A program made the position numbers and the translations under genes. Below the pieces are notes generated by a model that was not told the DNA's origin, made no database searches, and was given only the letters and a program-made list of their open reading frames with translations. This document shows positions 47,137-61,677 of a stretch of DNA of 64,000 nucleotides, in pieces. This stretch comes from Rhynchospora pubera (lineage: Eukaryota; Streptophyta; Magnoliopsida; Poales; Cyperaceae). The first letter of the stretch is position 1, and each line of letters starts with the position of its first letter. The stretch is taken from assembly GCA_028095005.1 (NCBI GenBank), contig CM051460.1:149973461-150037460 (forward strand), read 5' to 3'.

Positions 47137-47684
47137 CTCTGGCGGATCGATCTGAGGCTTCGTCGACAGACCCTAACTATAAACCCTAACCATAGCTGTG
47201 TCCAAGGACAAATCCAAAATACACAAAACAGCGCTCATGGCATTGACAAACCTTATAAAGGGGCTAATTTCAGTTGGAAACAGATGCTAATGAAGGAGAG
47301 AGGAGGAGTAGTGAGGTAGGGTTTAGTGGGGCTTTAGCTGAGAGGAAGCGGTGAAGAAGGAGAGAGAGGGAGTGACAGAAAAGAAGTGAGTAGGAAGGTC
47401 GATGGAGGTGGAGTCGTTGGCTGGGGCGAGTGAGAAAGAAGAGAGCGGTGAGAGAGGCGATCAGAAAGGGGGAGAGAGAGAGAGAGAGAGAGGGTGGTGC
47501 TGAGGTTGTGCTCGTGTGTGCGAGAGAGAAGGGAGGAGAAGATGGGTTCTGCGTTTGGTGTTTCAACAGACGGATACGATTAAGCGAAGAGCTATGAACG
47601 GTCCGGATGAATTACTGTAGTTAGTACAGTAAAACAGGCCTCACGTGCATCGCACGACTGCCGAGCTTTATATATTTCTAATAT
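47137..47684. other. G+C-richer leader-like region, no supported gene
   Basis: The DNA is purine-rich on the plus strand, with AGAGAGAGAGAGAGAGAG at about 47474-47491. On the minus strand this gives a Ser/Leu-rich frame at 47270-47566 without motifs. It may be promoter and 5' leader of the minus-strand small gene. Confidence 0.4.
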
Positions 47685-47690
47685 ACATTA

Positions 47691-48106
47691 CTGAGAAAGT
47701 TTAATATGCACTATAATGCATAGGACTTTCTGTGCATCGCGGATTTTTTGAAGATATTTTTATAAATTGACAAATTTAATTTAACCAATCTAATCTACGT
47801 ATTGAAATCTCATAATAAATCAAATTTTACAATTTTTTAGATTTTATTACTATTTTTTTCGAATTTTTTAAAACATGTCATTTTTAGAATATTGTAAATG
47901 ATACAACATTCCAAAAATGACATGTTTTAAAAAATTCGAAAAAAATAGTAATAAAATCTAAAAAATTGTAAAATTTAGTTTGCTATGAGATTTTAATATG
48001 TAGATTAGATTGGTTAAATTAGATTTGTCAATTACAAAAGTACCCCTGAAAAAGTCGGCGGTGCATAAAAAGCCCTATGCATTATGGTGCATATTAAACT
48101 TTCTCT
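47691..48106. mobile_element. Hairpin MITE at the satellite edge, TSD ACATTA
   Basis: The left end CTGAGAAAGTTTAATATGCAC and the right end GTGCATATTAAACTTTCTCT are inverted repeats. The arms pair nearly perfectly through TTGAAATCTCATAATAAATC and TCGAATTTTTTAAAACATGTC around a loop near 47895. ACATTA flanks it exactly at 47685-47690 and 48107-48112. Monomer-like satellite sequence starts immediately on the right. Confidence 0.82.
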
Positions 48107-48138
48107 ACATTATTTGCACTCAATATGCGTAATTATCA

Positions 48139-48345
48139 GGGTATGTTTGGCAGGCACTAAGAACAAGGGGCGAATTAGAGATTCGTGAACTCTAGTTTGC
48201 TCCCCAGCAGTTCGCGCAGTTCGCTAAAATCGGGAAATATGGAATAATGGATAGTTCGTTCCTCGAGAAAGTTTTTGCGTCGTTTGGTTTCACGCGAATT
48301 ACTCGTGTTCGCAACAGCGCTGTTCACGCATCTCCAAACATACCC
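48139..48345. mobile_element. MITE inside the first satellite monomers
   Basis: The termini GGGTATGTTTGG and CCAAACATACCC bound 207 bases of non-satellite sequence that interrupts a monomer between GCGTAATTAT and TATAATCCAATC. ATTAT is present on both sides, two bases away on the left. TIR style suggests PIF/Harbinger (Tourist) or hAT. The inner arms are partly palindromic (GCGAATTA / TTCGC words). Confidence 0.75.
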
Positions 48346-51300
48346 ATTATGTATAATCCAATCTTTTTGAATAAATAAGATATGAATCATATTCTATACT
48401 GTATAGAGAATTTAAATGTAGATTTTTGTGAAGAATTGACTTAGAATGAATTCAGAAACAATTTGAAATACTCAAATATTACCTAGAATGAGAGTTATTT
48501 GCACTTTGTATGCATAATTACTTGGTATAATCCAATCTATGTGAATAGTAAGACCTGAATCATATTCTAGACTGTATGGATAATATAAATGTAGATTATT
48601 GTGAAAAAATGATTTAGGATGAATTCAGATACGATTCAAATGACTCAAAATAAGAGTTTTGCTTTTAAATGCGTAATTACTTGGTATAATCTAATTTTCT
48701 TGAATAAGTTAGATCTGAATCATGTTCTAAACCATATGGATAGTTTAAATTTAGATTATTATGATGAAATAACTTTAATGAATTCAGAAACAGTTGAACT
48801 GCACAAATGATACTCAAAATATGCATTACTTGCAATTTATATGTGTAATTATTTTGTATAATTCAATCTTGATGGATAAATAATATATGAATCATATTCT
48901 ATAGAGTATAGAGAGTTTAAATATAGATTATTGTGAAAAAATGACTTAGAATGAATTCAGAAATAGTTGAAATGCTCAAATATTACTAAGAAAGAGAGTT
49001 ATTCGCATTTTATATGCGTAATTACTTGGTATAATCCTATGTTTTCGAATGAGTAGGACCTGTATCATATTCCAGATCATATGGAGAGTTTAAATGTAGA
49101 TAATGTGAAGAAATGACTGAGAAACAGTCGAAATGCTCAAATTACTCAGAATGAGAGTTATTTGCAATTTAGATGCGTAATTACTTGGTATAATCCAAAC
49201 TTTTTGAATAAGTAAAATCTGACTCATATCCTAGAATATGATTCATATCTTGTTTATTCAAAATATGGATTATATAAGGTAATTATGCATATAAGAGCAA
49301 ATAATGCAATTATGAGCATCATTTGAGCATTTCAATCGTTTCTGGATTCATTCTAAGTCATTTCATCACAATAATCTAGATATAAACTCATTATATTGTC
49401 TAGAATATGATTCATATCTTGTTTATTAAAAAAAAGATTATAAATGGTTATTACACATATAAAGTGCAAATAATACAATTCTGAGTATATTTTGATAATT
49501 TCAATCGTTTATGGATTTATTCTAAGTCATTTTATCGAAACAACCTACATTTAAACTCATTATACTGTCTAGAATATGATTCAATTTTGTTTAGACAAAA
49601 AAAATTTGAACATGGTAATTACGCATATAAATTGCAAATAGTGCAATTCTAATATCATTAACCATATAAATGGTAATTAACCATATAAAGTGCGAATAAG
49701 GCAATTCTGCGTTTCATTTGAGCATTTCAATCTTTTCTGGATTCATTCTAAGTCATTTCGTCGCAATAACCTACATTTAAACTCATTATACTATCTAGAA
49801 GATGATTCATATCTTGTTAATTAGAAAATATTTGATTGTACATGGTAATTACTCATAGAAAACACAAACAATCTGAGTATCATTCAAGCATTTTAATCAT
49901 TTATGGATTCATTCTAAGTCATTTCATCATGACAATCTACATTTAACTCATTATATAGTCTAAAAGTTGATTCATATCTTGTTTATTAGAAAAGATTAGA
50001 TTATACATGGTAATTACGCATATAAAGTGCAAATAATGCAATTCTGATTATCATTTGAGCATTTCAATCGTTTAAGGATTCAAAGTAATTTCGTAACAAT
50101 AAACTACACTTAAACTCATTATACTGTTTAGAACATGATTCATATCATGTTCATTAAAAAATATTGGATTATACATGGTAATTAACCATAAAGTGCAAAC
50201 AAGGCAATTCTGAAATTCATTTGAGCATTTCAATCGTTTCTGGATCTATTCTAAGTTATTTTTTCACAATAATCTACATTTAAACTCATTATACTGTCTA
50301 GAAGATGATTCATATCTTGTTAATTCGAAAATATTTGATTATACATGATAATTATGCATAGAAAATGCAAAGAATGCAATTCTGAGTATCATTCGAGCAT
50401 TTTAATCGTTTCTGAATTCATTCTAAGTCATTTCATAATGACAATCGACATTTAAACTCATCATACTGTCTCGATTATGACCCATATCCTGTTTATTCGA
50501 AAATATTGGATTATACATGGTAATTATACCTATATAGTACAAATAATGCAATTCTGATTATTATTTGAGCATTTTAAACGTTTCTGGATTCATTCTAAGT
50601 CATTTCATCACGATAATCTACATTTAAACTCATTATACTGTCTAAAATATGATTCATATCTTGTTAATTCCAAAAGATTGTAATATGTATGGTAATTACG
50701 CATATAAAATGCTAATAATGCAACTGTAAGTATCGTTTGAGCATTTCAATCAATTATGGATTCATCCTAAGTCATTTTCTCACAATAATCGACATTTAAA
50801 CTCATTATACAGTCTGAAATATGATTCATATCTTTTTTATTCAAAACGATTAGATTATACATGGTAATTATGCATATAAACTGCAAATTACAATTCTGAC
50901 TATCATTTGAGCATTTCAATCATTCCTAGATTAATTCTAAGTCATTTCATCACAACAATCTACATTTAAACTCATTATACTGACTCGATTATGATTCATA
51001 TCTTGTTTATTCAAAAAAATTGGATTATACATGGTAATTACGCATATAAACTGCAAATAACGCAATTCTGAGTTTCATTTGAACATTTCAATAATTTCTG
51101 GATTCATTCTAAGTAATTTCTTCAAAATAATATACATTTAAACTCATTATACTTCCAAGAAGATGATTCATATAAGTCATTTCATATGAGCATCTCAATC
51201 GTTTCTAGAGTCATTATAAGTCATTTCATTACAATAATCTTCATTTAAGTTCATTATACTCTCTGGAATATGATTCATATCTTGTTTATTCAAAAACATT

Positions 51301-54300
51301 GGTAAATAGTAATTAGTGCATATAAACTTAAAATGATACAATTTTGAGTATCATTTGAGAATTTCAATCGTTTCTAGATTTATTCTAAGTCATTTCTTCA
51401 CAATATTCAATATTTAAACTCATTATACAATCTAGAAGATAATTCATATCTTGTTTATTCAAAATATTGGATTATACATGGTAATTACACATATAAAGTG
51501 CAAATAATGCAATTTTGAGTATCATTTGAGAATTTTAATCGTTTCTGGATTCATTCCAAGTTATTTCATCATGATAATCTACATTTAAACTCATTATACT
51601 CTCTAGACTATGATTCATATCGTGTTTATTCAAAAACATTGCATTATACATGGTAATTATGCAAATAATGCAATTCTGAGTAATATTTGAGCATTTCAAT
51701 CGTTTATGGATTCATTCTACGTCATTTCTTCAAAATAATCTACATTTTAACTCTTTATATTGTCTAGAATATCATTCATATCTTCTTTATTCAAAAATAT
51801 TAGATTATACATGGTTATTACGCATACAAAGTATAAATAATGCAATTCTGAGTAACATTTGATCATTTCAGTATTTCTAGATTCATTCTAATTCATTTTA
51901 TCACAATAACCTACATTCAAATTCATTATACTGTATAGAATATAATTCGTATCTTGTTTATTCTAAAAGATTGGATTATACATGGTAATTACGCATATAA
52001 AGTGCAAATAATGCAATTCTATGTATCATTTGTGCATTTCAAACGTTTCTGGATTCGTTCTAAGTTATTTTGTCACAATAATCAATATTTAATTTCATTA
52101 TACTATATCTAATTAGATTCATATTCTGTTTATTTAAAAAGATTGGATTATACATGGTAATTATGCATATAATGTGCAAATAATCCAATTATGAGTATCA
52201 TTTGATCATTTCAATCATTTCTGTATTCATTCTAAGCGATTTCATTACAATAATATACATTTAAACTCATTATACTTTCTAGAATATGATTCGTATCTTG
52301 TTTATTAAAAAAAATATTTGATTATACATGGTTATTACGTATATAAAGTACAAATAATGCAATTTTGAGTATCATTTGATCATTTCAATCGTTTCTGGAT
52401 TCATTCTAAGTCATTTTATCACAATAATCTACATTTAAACTAATTATACTAATCTAGAATATGATTCATATCTTGTTTATTCAAAAAGATTGGATTATAC
52501 ATGGTAATTAAGCATATAAAGTGCAAATAATGCAATTCTGAGTCATTTGAGCATTTCAGTAGTTTCTTGAGTCTTTCTAAGTAATATCAATGCAATAATC
52601 TGCATTTAAACTCATTATACACTCTAGTATGTGATTCCTATCTTTTTTATTAAAAAAAATTGGATTATATATGGTAATTACGCATATAAAGTGAAAATAA
52701 TGCAATTTTGAGTAATATTTGAGCATTTCAATCGTATCTGAATTCATTCTTACTCATTTGATCATAAAAATCTACATTTAAACTATATATACAGCCTAGA
52801 ATATGATTGTTATCTTGTTTATTCGAAAAGATTGGATTATAAATGGTAATCACACATATAAACTGCAAATAATGCAATCCTAAGTATCATTTGATCATTT
52901 TCATCGTTTCTAGATTCATTTTAAGTCATTTCATCACAATAATATAAATTTAAACTAATTATAATATCTAGAAGATAATTCATATCTGGTTTATCAAAAA
53001 AATTGGATCATACATGGTAATTACACCTATAGTGAAAATAATGCAATTCTGAGTATCATTTGATAATTTTAATCTTTTCTGGATTCGTTCTAAGTCATTT
53101 CATCACAAAAACCTACATTTAAACTCATTATACTGTCTAAGATATGATTTATATTTTTTTATTCAAGAATATGGTAACTATGCATATAAACTGCAAATAA
53201 TGCAATTCCGAGTATCATTTGAGAATTTTAATCATTTCTGGATTCATTCTTAGTCATTTCATCATGATAATCTACATTTAAACTCATTATACTGTCTAGA
53301 ATATGATTTATATCGTGTTTATTAAAAAAATATGGATTATACATGGTAATTACTCATATATAAAGTGCAAATAAAACATTTCTGAGTATAATTTGAGCAT
53401 TTCAATCGTTTCTTGATTCATTCTTAGTCATTTGATCACAATAATCTACATTTAAACTCGTTATACTGTCTAGAATATGATTAAAATCTTGTTTAGTCAA
53501 AAAGATTGGATTATACATGGTAACTGCGCATATGAAGTGCAAATGTGCAATTCAAAGTATCATTTGAGCATTTTGATGGTTTTTGGATTCATTCTAAATC
53601 ATTTTGTAACAACAAACTACAGTTAAACTCATTATACTGTCTAGAATATGATTCATATCTTGTTTATTCAAAAAGATTGAATTATATATGGTAATTAACC
53701 ATATAAAGTGTAAATAAGGCAATACAGAGATTCATTTGAGCATTTCAATCGTTTCTGCATTCATTCTAAGTCATTTCGTCATAATAATCTACATTTAAAC
53801 TCATTATACCATCTTAAAGATGATTCATATCTTGTTAATTCGAAAATATTGGATTATACATGGTAATTACGCATATAAAATGCAAATGATGAAATTTTGA
53901 GTATCATATGAGCATTTCAATTTGTTTCTGGATTCATTAAGTCCTTTCGTCACAATAATCTACATTTAAACTCATTATACTGTCTGGATTATAATTCATA
54001 TCTTGTTTATTCCAAAAGATAGTATTATGCAGGGTATTACGCATATAAATTTCAAATAAAGCAATTTACAATTTTATTTGAGCATTTCAATTGTTTCCAG
54101 ATTCTTTCTAAGGCAATTCATCACAATAATCTACATTTAAACTCATTATACTGTCTAGAGTGTGATTCCTATTTTGTTATTCAGAAATATTAGATTATAC
54201 ATGGTAATTACTCGTATAAAGTGCAAATAAAACAATTTTGCGCATCATTTGAGCATTTGAATATGTTATGGATTCATTCTAAGTTATTTCATCATGGTAA

Positions 54301-54643
54301 TCTACATTTAAACTCGTTATACTGTCTAGAATATAATTCATATCGTGTTTATTAAATAATGCAATTCTGAGTATAGTTTGAGGATTTCAATCGTTTCTGG
54401 ATTCATTCTAAGTCATTTTCTTACGATAATCGATATTTAAACTCATTGTACTGTCTGGAATATGATTCATATCTTTTTTATTCAAAAAGATTAGATTATA
54501 CATAGTAATTATGCATATAATTTGCAAATAATGCAATTATGAGTATCATTTCAGCATTTCAATCGTTTCTAGATTTATTCTAAGTCACTTCATTATGATA
54601 ATCTACATTTAAACTCATTAAACTGTCTAAATCATGGTTCATA

Positions 54644-55068
54644 TGACACCGATCAAGATACCGACTAATTATCTGAGCCACGTAATCCAATCAAAGGAGC
54701 AGTCAAAAGTTATTAATAAGTTCATTGGGAGTTATTTTGAGTTTTAATTTGTCAAAAATAAGTTAACAATCTGTTATGATATTTTGTGTTATCTTTGTGG
54801 TTTTCTAAGATAATGTGTTTTGGTATTAGAAAAAGTGGTTAAGATATTGTATTAATGTGTAGTGGATTTTCAATGTAGTAGAATGCTATATAAGCTAAGC
54901 TGAATATCATGATGTAATAAGGAGATTATTGAATTATTACGAATTTTTCTTGTGAGTTGAGTTTATCTCCTCTTTTATCCACTGTTGGGTTCTAGTTCTT
55001 ACTCCTCTTCTAGTGATGTATCGTTAAACTTGCTGGTTTCTCTGAGTCTCCCGATCCGAACGACGTCA
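54644..55068 (+). mobile_element. Short solo LTR inside the satellite, TSD TCATA
   Basis: 425 bases of unique sequence begin TGACACCGATCAAG and end CGACGTCA. They are flanked by TCATA at 54639-54643 and 55069-55073. A TATA box (GCTATATAAGC, near 54888) and an AATAAGG polyadenylation-like word near 54917 support an LTR. No coding region or second LTR is present. Size would also suit a TRIM element. It cuts a monomer within GATTCATATCTTG. Confidence 0.85.
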
Positions 55069-58000
55069 TCATATCTTGTTTATTCAAAAAAATTGGATAA
55101 TACATAGTAATTACACATATAAAATGCAAATAATACAATTCTGAGTTTCATTTGAGCATTTCAATAGTTTCTGGATTCAGTCTAAGTCATTTATTCAAAA
55201 TAATCTACATTTAAACTCATTATACTTTTAAAAATATGATTCATATCTTGTTTATTCAAAAAATTAGATTATTATACATAGTAATTACGCACATAAAGTG
55301 CTAATAATGCCATTTTGAGTATCATTGGGGGCATTTCAATCGTTTCAGGATTCATTCAAAGTCATTTCTCCAAAATAATCTACATTTAAACTCATTATAC
55401 TTTCGAGAAGATGATTCATATCTTGTTTATTCAAAAAATTGTATTATACATCGTAATTACGCATATAAATTGCAAAATAATGCAATTTCGAGTAACATTT
55501 GAGTATTTCATTCGTTTCTGGAAAAATTCTTAGTCGTTTCATCAAAACAATCTATCTTTAAACTTATTATACTGTCTGGAATATAATTCATATATCGTTT
55601 TTTTTTTCAAAAAATTGGATTATATAGGGTAATTACGCATATAAAGTGCAAATAATGCAATTCTGAGTATCATTTGATAATTTCAATCGTTTATGGATTC
55701 ATTCTAAGTAATTTCATCATGATAATCTACATTTAAACTCATCATACTGTCTAGAATATGATTCACATCATGTTTATTTAAAAATATTGGATTATACATG
55801 GTTATTACTCATACAAAGTACAAATAATGTAATTCTGAGTATCATTTGATTATTTCAATCGTTTCTGGATTCATTCTAAGTCATCTCATCGCAATAGTAT
55901 ACATTTAAATTAATTATACTGTCTAGAATATTATTCATATCTTGATTATTTAAAAAAATTGGATTATACATGGTAATTACGCATATAAATTGCAAATAAT
56001 GCAATTCTGAGTACCATTTGAGCATTCCAATTGTTCCTAGATCCATTCTCTAAGTCATTTCATCACAATAATCTACATTTGAACTCATTATAATGTCTAT
56101 AATATGATTCATATGATGTTTATTCAAAAGTATTGGATTGTGCATGGTTATTACACATACAAAGTACAAATAATGCAATTCTGAGTATCATTTGATTATT
56201 TCAATCATTTCTGTATTCATTATAAGTCATCTCATCGCAATAATTTACATTTAAACTAATTATACTGTCTAGAATATTATTCATATCTTGTTTATTCAAA
56301 AAGATTGGATTATACATGGTAATTACGCATATAAATTGCAAATAATGCAATTATGAGTACCATTTGAGCATTTCAATCGTTTCTTGAGTCATTGTAAGTC
56401 ATTTTGTCACAATAATTGACATTTGATTTCATTATAATTTCTAGAATAAGATTCATCTCTTGTTAATTAAAAAGATTGGATTATACATGGTAATTACGCA
56501 TATAAAATGCAAATAATGAAATTCTGAGTATCATTTGAGCATTGCAATCTTTACTGAATTCATTCTAAGTCATTTCATCACAATATTCTACATTTGAATT
56601 AATTATACTGTTTGGAATATGATTAATATCTTGTTTATTCAAAAAGAATGGATTATATATGGTAACTATGCATATGAAGTGCAAATAATGCAATTCTGAG
56701 TATCGTTTGAGTATTTTAAACGTTTTCAGATTTTTTTTTCCAAGTCATTTGATCACAATAATCTACATTTATACTCAATATATTCTCTAGAATGTGATTC
56801 CTATATTGTTTATGCAGAAATATTAGATTATACATCGTAATTACTCATAGAAAAGTGCACAGTAAAGCAATTCTGAGTATCAATTGAGCATTTCAATCAT
56901 TTCTTGATTCATTCTAAGTCATTTCATCACAATAATCCACATTGAAACTCATTATACTGTCTAGATTTTTATTCAAATCTTGTTTAGTCATAAAGATTGG
57001 ATTATACATGGTAACTACACAGATAAATTGTAAATAGTGCAATTTAAAGTATCATTCGAGCATTTCAATCGTTTCTGGATTCATTCTAAGTCATTTTTTC
57101 ACAAGAAACTACAGTTAAACTCACTGTTTAGAATATGATTTATATCTTGTTTATTCAAAAAGATTGGATTATACATGGTAATTAACAATATAAAGTTCAA
57201 ATAAGGCAATTCTGAGTTTGATTTGAGCATTTCAATCGTTGCTGGATTCATTCTAAATCATCTCATCCCAATAATTTACATTTAAACTCATTATACGGTC
57301 TAGAATATGATTCATATCATGTTTATTAAAAAATATTGGATTATACATGGTTATTACGCATACAAAGTACAAATAATGCAATTCTGAGTATCTTTTGATT
57401 ATTTCAATCATTTTTAGATTCATTCTATGTCATCTCATCGCAAAATCAACATTTAAAATAATTATACTGTCTAGAATATTATTGATATTATGTTTATTCA
57501 AAAAGATTGGATTATATATTGTAATTACGCATATAAATTGCAAATAATGCAATTCTGAGTACCATTTGAGCATTTCAATCGTTTCATGAGTCATTCTAAG
57601 TCATCTCATCTCAATAATCTACATTTAAACTCATTATTCTGTCCAGAATATGATTCATATCCTGTTTATTAAAAAAAATTGGATTATACATGTTTATGCA
57701 TATAATCTGCAAATAATGCAATTCTGAGTACCATTTGAGCATTTTGATCGTTCCTGGATTCATTCTAAGGTATTTCAACACAATAATCTACATTTAAACT
57801 CATTATACTGTCTAGAATATGATTCATATCATGTTTATTCAAAAATATTGGATTATACATGGTTATTACGCATACAAAGTACAAATAATGCATTTATGAG
57901 TATCATTTGATTATTTGAATCGTTTCTGGATTCATTATAAGTCATCTCATTGCAATAATAGACAATTAAACTAATTATACTGTCTAGAATATTATTCATA

Positions 58001-60566
58001 TTTTTTTATTCAAAAAGATTGGATTATACATGGTAATTACGCATATAAATTGCAAATAATGCAATTCTGAGTACCATTTCTGCATTTTAATTGTTTCTTG
58101 AGCCATTCTAAGTCATTTTGTCAAAATAATCGACATCTGAATTCATTATATTGTCTTGAATAAAATTCATATCTTGTTTATTTAAAAAGATTGGATTACA
58201 CGTGGTAATTACGCATATAAAACGCAAACAATGAAATTCTAAGTATCATTTGAGCATTGCAGTCGTTACTGTATTCATTTTAAGTCATTTCTTCACAATA
58301 ATCTTCATTTGAACAAATTAGACTGTTTGGAATATGATTTATATCTTATTTATTAAAAAAGAATGGATTATATATGGTAATTATGCATAAAAAGTGCAAA
58401 TAATTCAATTCTGAGTATCATTTGAGTATTTTAGACATTTTCAGATTCTTTCTATGTCATTTGATCAAAATAATCTATATTTAAACTCAATATATTCTCT
58501 AGAATGTGATTCCTATATTGTTTATTCAGAAATATTAAACTATACATCATAATTACTCATATAAAGCGGAAAATAAAGCAATTCTGAGTATCATTCGAGC
58601 ATTTCAATCATTTTATGATTCATTCTAAGTCATTTGATCACAATAATCTACATTTAAACTCATTACAATGTCTAGATTATGATTCAAATCTTGTTTAGTC
58701 AAAAAGATTGGAATATACATTGTAACAACGCATATAAATTGTAAATAGTGCAATTCAAAGTATCATTTGAGTATTTCAATCATTTCTGGATTCATCCTAA
58801 GTTATTTTGTCACAGTAAACTACAGTTAAACTCATTATACTGTTTAGAATATGATTTATATCTTTTTTATTCAAAGATATTGGATTATACATGTTAATTA
58901 ACCATATTAAGTGCAAATAAGGCAATTCTGAGTTTCATTTGAGCATTACAATCGTTGCTGGATTCATTCTAAGTCATTTGATTACAATAATATTCATTTG
59001 AACTCATTATAATGTCTAGATTATGATTCATATCATGTTTATTCAAAAAGTATTGGATTATACATTGTTATTACGCATACATATTACAAATAATGCAATT
59101 CTGAGTATCATTTGATTATTTCAATTGTTTCTAGATTCGTTCTAAGTCATCTCATAGCAATAATCTACTTTTAAACTAATTATAATGTCTAGAATATTAT
59201 TCATTTCTTGTTTATTCAAGAAGATTGGATTATACATGGTAATTAGGCATATAAATTGCAAATAATGCAATTCTTATTACCATTTGAGCAATTCAATAGT
59301 TTTGCTGAGTCATTCTAAGTCATTTTGTCTGAATAATCTATATTTAAACTCATTATTCTATGTAGAATATGATTCATATTATGTTTATTAAAAAATATTG
59401 GATTATACATGGTAATTATGCATATAATGTGCAAATAATGCAATTCTGAGTACCATTTGAGCATTTCAATTGTTCCTGGATTCATTCTAAGTCATTTCAT
59501 CCCAATAATCTACATTTAAACTCATTATACTATCTAGAATATGATTCATATCATGTTTATTCAAAACTATTGGATTATACATGGTTATTACGCATATAAA
59601 TTGCAAATAATGCAATTGTGAGTACCATCTGAGTTTTTCAATCGTTTCTTGAGTCATTTTAAGTCACCTCATCACAACAATCAACATGTAAACTCATTAT
59701 ACTGTCTAGAATGTGTTTCCTATCTTGTTTATTCAAAAATATTGGATTATACATGGTAATTACGCATATAAAGTGTAAATAAGGCAACTTCTGAGTTTCA
59801 TTTGAGCATTTCAATCGTTGTTGGATTCATTATAAGTCATTTCATCACAGTAATCTACATTTAAACTAATTATACTGCTTGGAATATGATTCATGTCTTG
59901 TTTATTCAAAAATAATGGATTATATATGGTAATTATGAATATAAAGTGCAAATAATGCAATTCTGAGTATCTTTTAAGTATTTTAAACGTTTCCAGATTT
60001 TTTCTAAGTCATTTGATCACAATAATCTACATTTGAACTAATTATACTGTTTGGAATATGATTCATATCTTTTTTATTCAAAAAGAATGGATTATATATG
60101 GTAACTATGAATATAAAGTGCAAATAATGCAATTTTGAGTATCATTTGAGTATTTTAGACGTTTTCAAATTCTTTCTAAGTCATTTGATCACAACAATCT
60201 GCATTTAAACTCAATATATTCTCTAGAATGTGATTCCTATATTGTTTATTCAGAAATATTAGATTATACATCGTAATTACTCATATAATGTGCAAAATAA
60301 AGCAATTCTGAGTATCATTCGAGCATTTCAAATCGTTTTTTGATTCATTCTAGGTAATTTGATCACAATAATCTACATTTAAACTCATTATAATGTCTAG
60401 ATTATGATTCGAATATTGTTTAGTCAAAAAGATTGGAATATACATGGTAACTATGCATATAAATTGTAAATAATGCAATTCAAAGTATCATTTGAGCATT
60501 TCAATCGTTTATTGATTCATTCTGAGTCATTTGATCACAATAATCTACATTTAAACTCATTGTCTT

Positions 60567-60732
60567 GTTTGGATGAAAGTGGGAATTTGAGAAATTTGGA
60601 GAATTTCATATTCCTAGGCATAAATTTATTATAAACAATTCAAACTCTTCACAAAGTTACACACTTCCCAATAAATTTATGCCTAGGAATAACAAATTCT
60701 CCAAATTCCCCAAATTCCTAAGCGATCCAAAC
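60567..60732. mobile_element. Hairpin MITE inside the satellite
   Basis: GTTTGGAT at the left and ATCCAAAC at the right are inverted. Inside, AATTTGGAGAATTTCATATT and AACAAATTCTCCAAATTCCC pair, as do CCTAGGCATAAATTTATT and AATAAATTTATGCCTAGG. TGTCT occurs at both junctions with the monomer (near 60561 and 60749), so the true inserted segment may be slightly longer. The core resembles the nested MITEs at 44.7-44.96 kb. Confidence 0.7.
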
Positions 60733-61268
60733 GTCCCCAATAAATTTATGTCTAGATTATGATTCAAATCTTGTTTAGTCAAAAATATTGGATTATACAT
60801 GGTAACTACGCAATTCAAAGTATTATTTGAGCGTTTCAATCATTTCTGGATTCATCCTAAGTTATTTTGCCCCAATAAACTACAGTTAAACTCATTATAC
60901 TGTTTGGAATATGATTTATATCTTGTTTATGAAAAAAAGATTATATTATACATGGTAATTAACCATATAAAGTGCAAATAAGGCAATCCGGATTTTCGTT
61001 TGAGCATTTCAATCGTTGTTGGATTCTTTCAATGTCATTTCATCCCAATAATCTACATTTAAACTCATTATGCTGTATAGAATATGATTCATATCGTGTT
61101 TATTCAAAAAAATATTAGATTATACATGGTTATTACGCATACAAAGTACAAATAATGCAATTCTGAGTATCATTTGATTATTTCAATCGTTTATGGATTC
61201 ATTCTAAGTGATCTCATCGCAATAATCTACTTTTAAACTATTTATATAGACTACAATATTATTCATAT

Positions 61269-61677
61269 AGAGTTTTGTCATGGTGAGTTGCAACTCACGA
61301 GAGGGTCTGTGAGTCGTGCTCAAATCTCCTAAATGTAGTTCAAAATAACTGATCCAAACCGTCCAATGCGTTCTCCCTATTGAAATCTCTATGCAGACCA
61401 AATTTTACATTTTTGTCGAAATTTTGAAGTAATTTTTTGAATTTTGTTAAAATCGTTGATCTAATTAGTTCTGTACGGTTCAAAAACAGAAGTTTTTAAA
61501 AATCCAAAAAAATAAATTTAAAAATTTTGAAAAAAATATAAAATTTGATCTGCATGGAGATTTCAATAGAGAGATCACATTGGACAGTTTGGATCGGTAA
61601 TTTTGAACCAGATATAGGAGTTTTGATCGCAAATCACGGATCCTCCCGTGAGTTGCAACTCACCATAGCAAAACTCT
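61269..61677. mobile_element. Hairpin MITE with 11-bp TSD, MULE-like
   Basis: The termini AGAGTTTTGTCATGGTGAG and its inverted partner ending CAAAACTCT enclose 409 bases. GAGTTGCAACTCAC occurs in both arms. ATTATTCATAT flanks it exactly at 61258-61268 and 61678-61688. If the TIR starts at TAGAGTTTTG the duplication is the 9-mer TTATTCATA, the usual Mutator length. It interrupts a satellite monomer. The internal core matches the hairpin at 19756-20109. Confidence 0.88.

Noticed and set aside
47270..47566. 98-codon minus-strand Ser/Leu-rich frame
   Set aside because: It is low complexity driven by a GA/CT microsatellite, with no homology motif and no splice partner.
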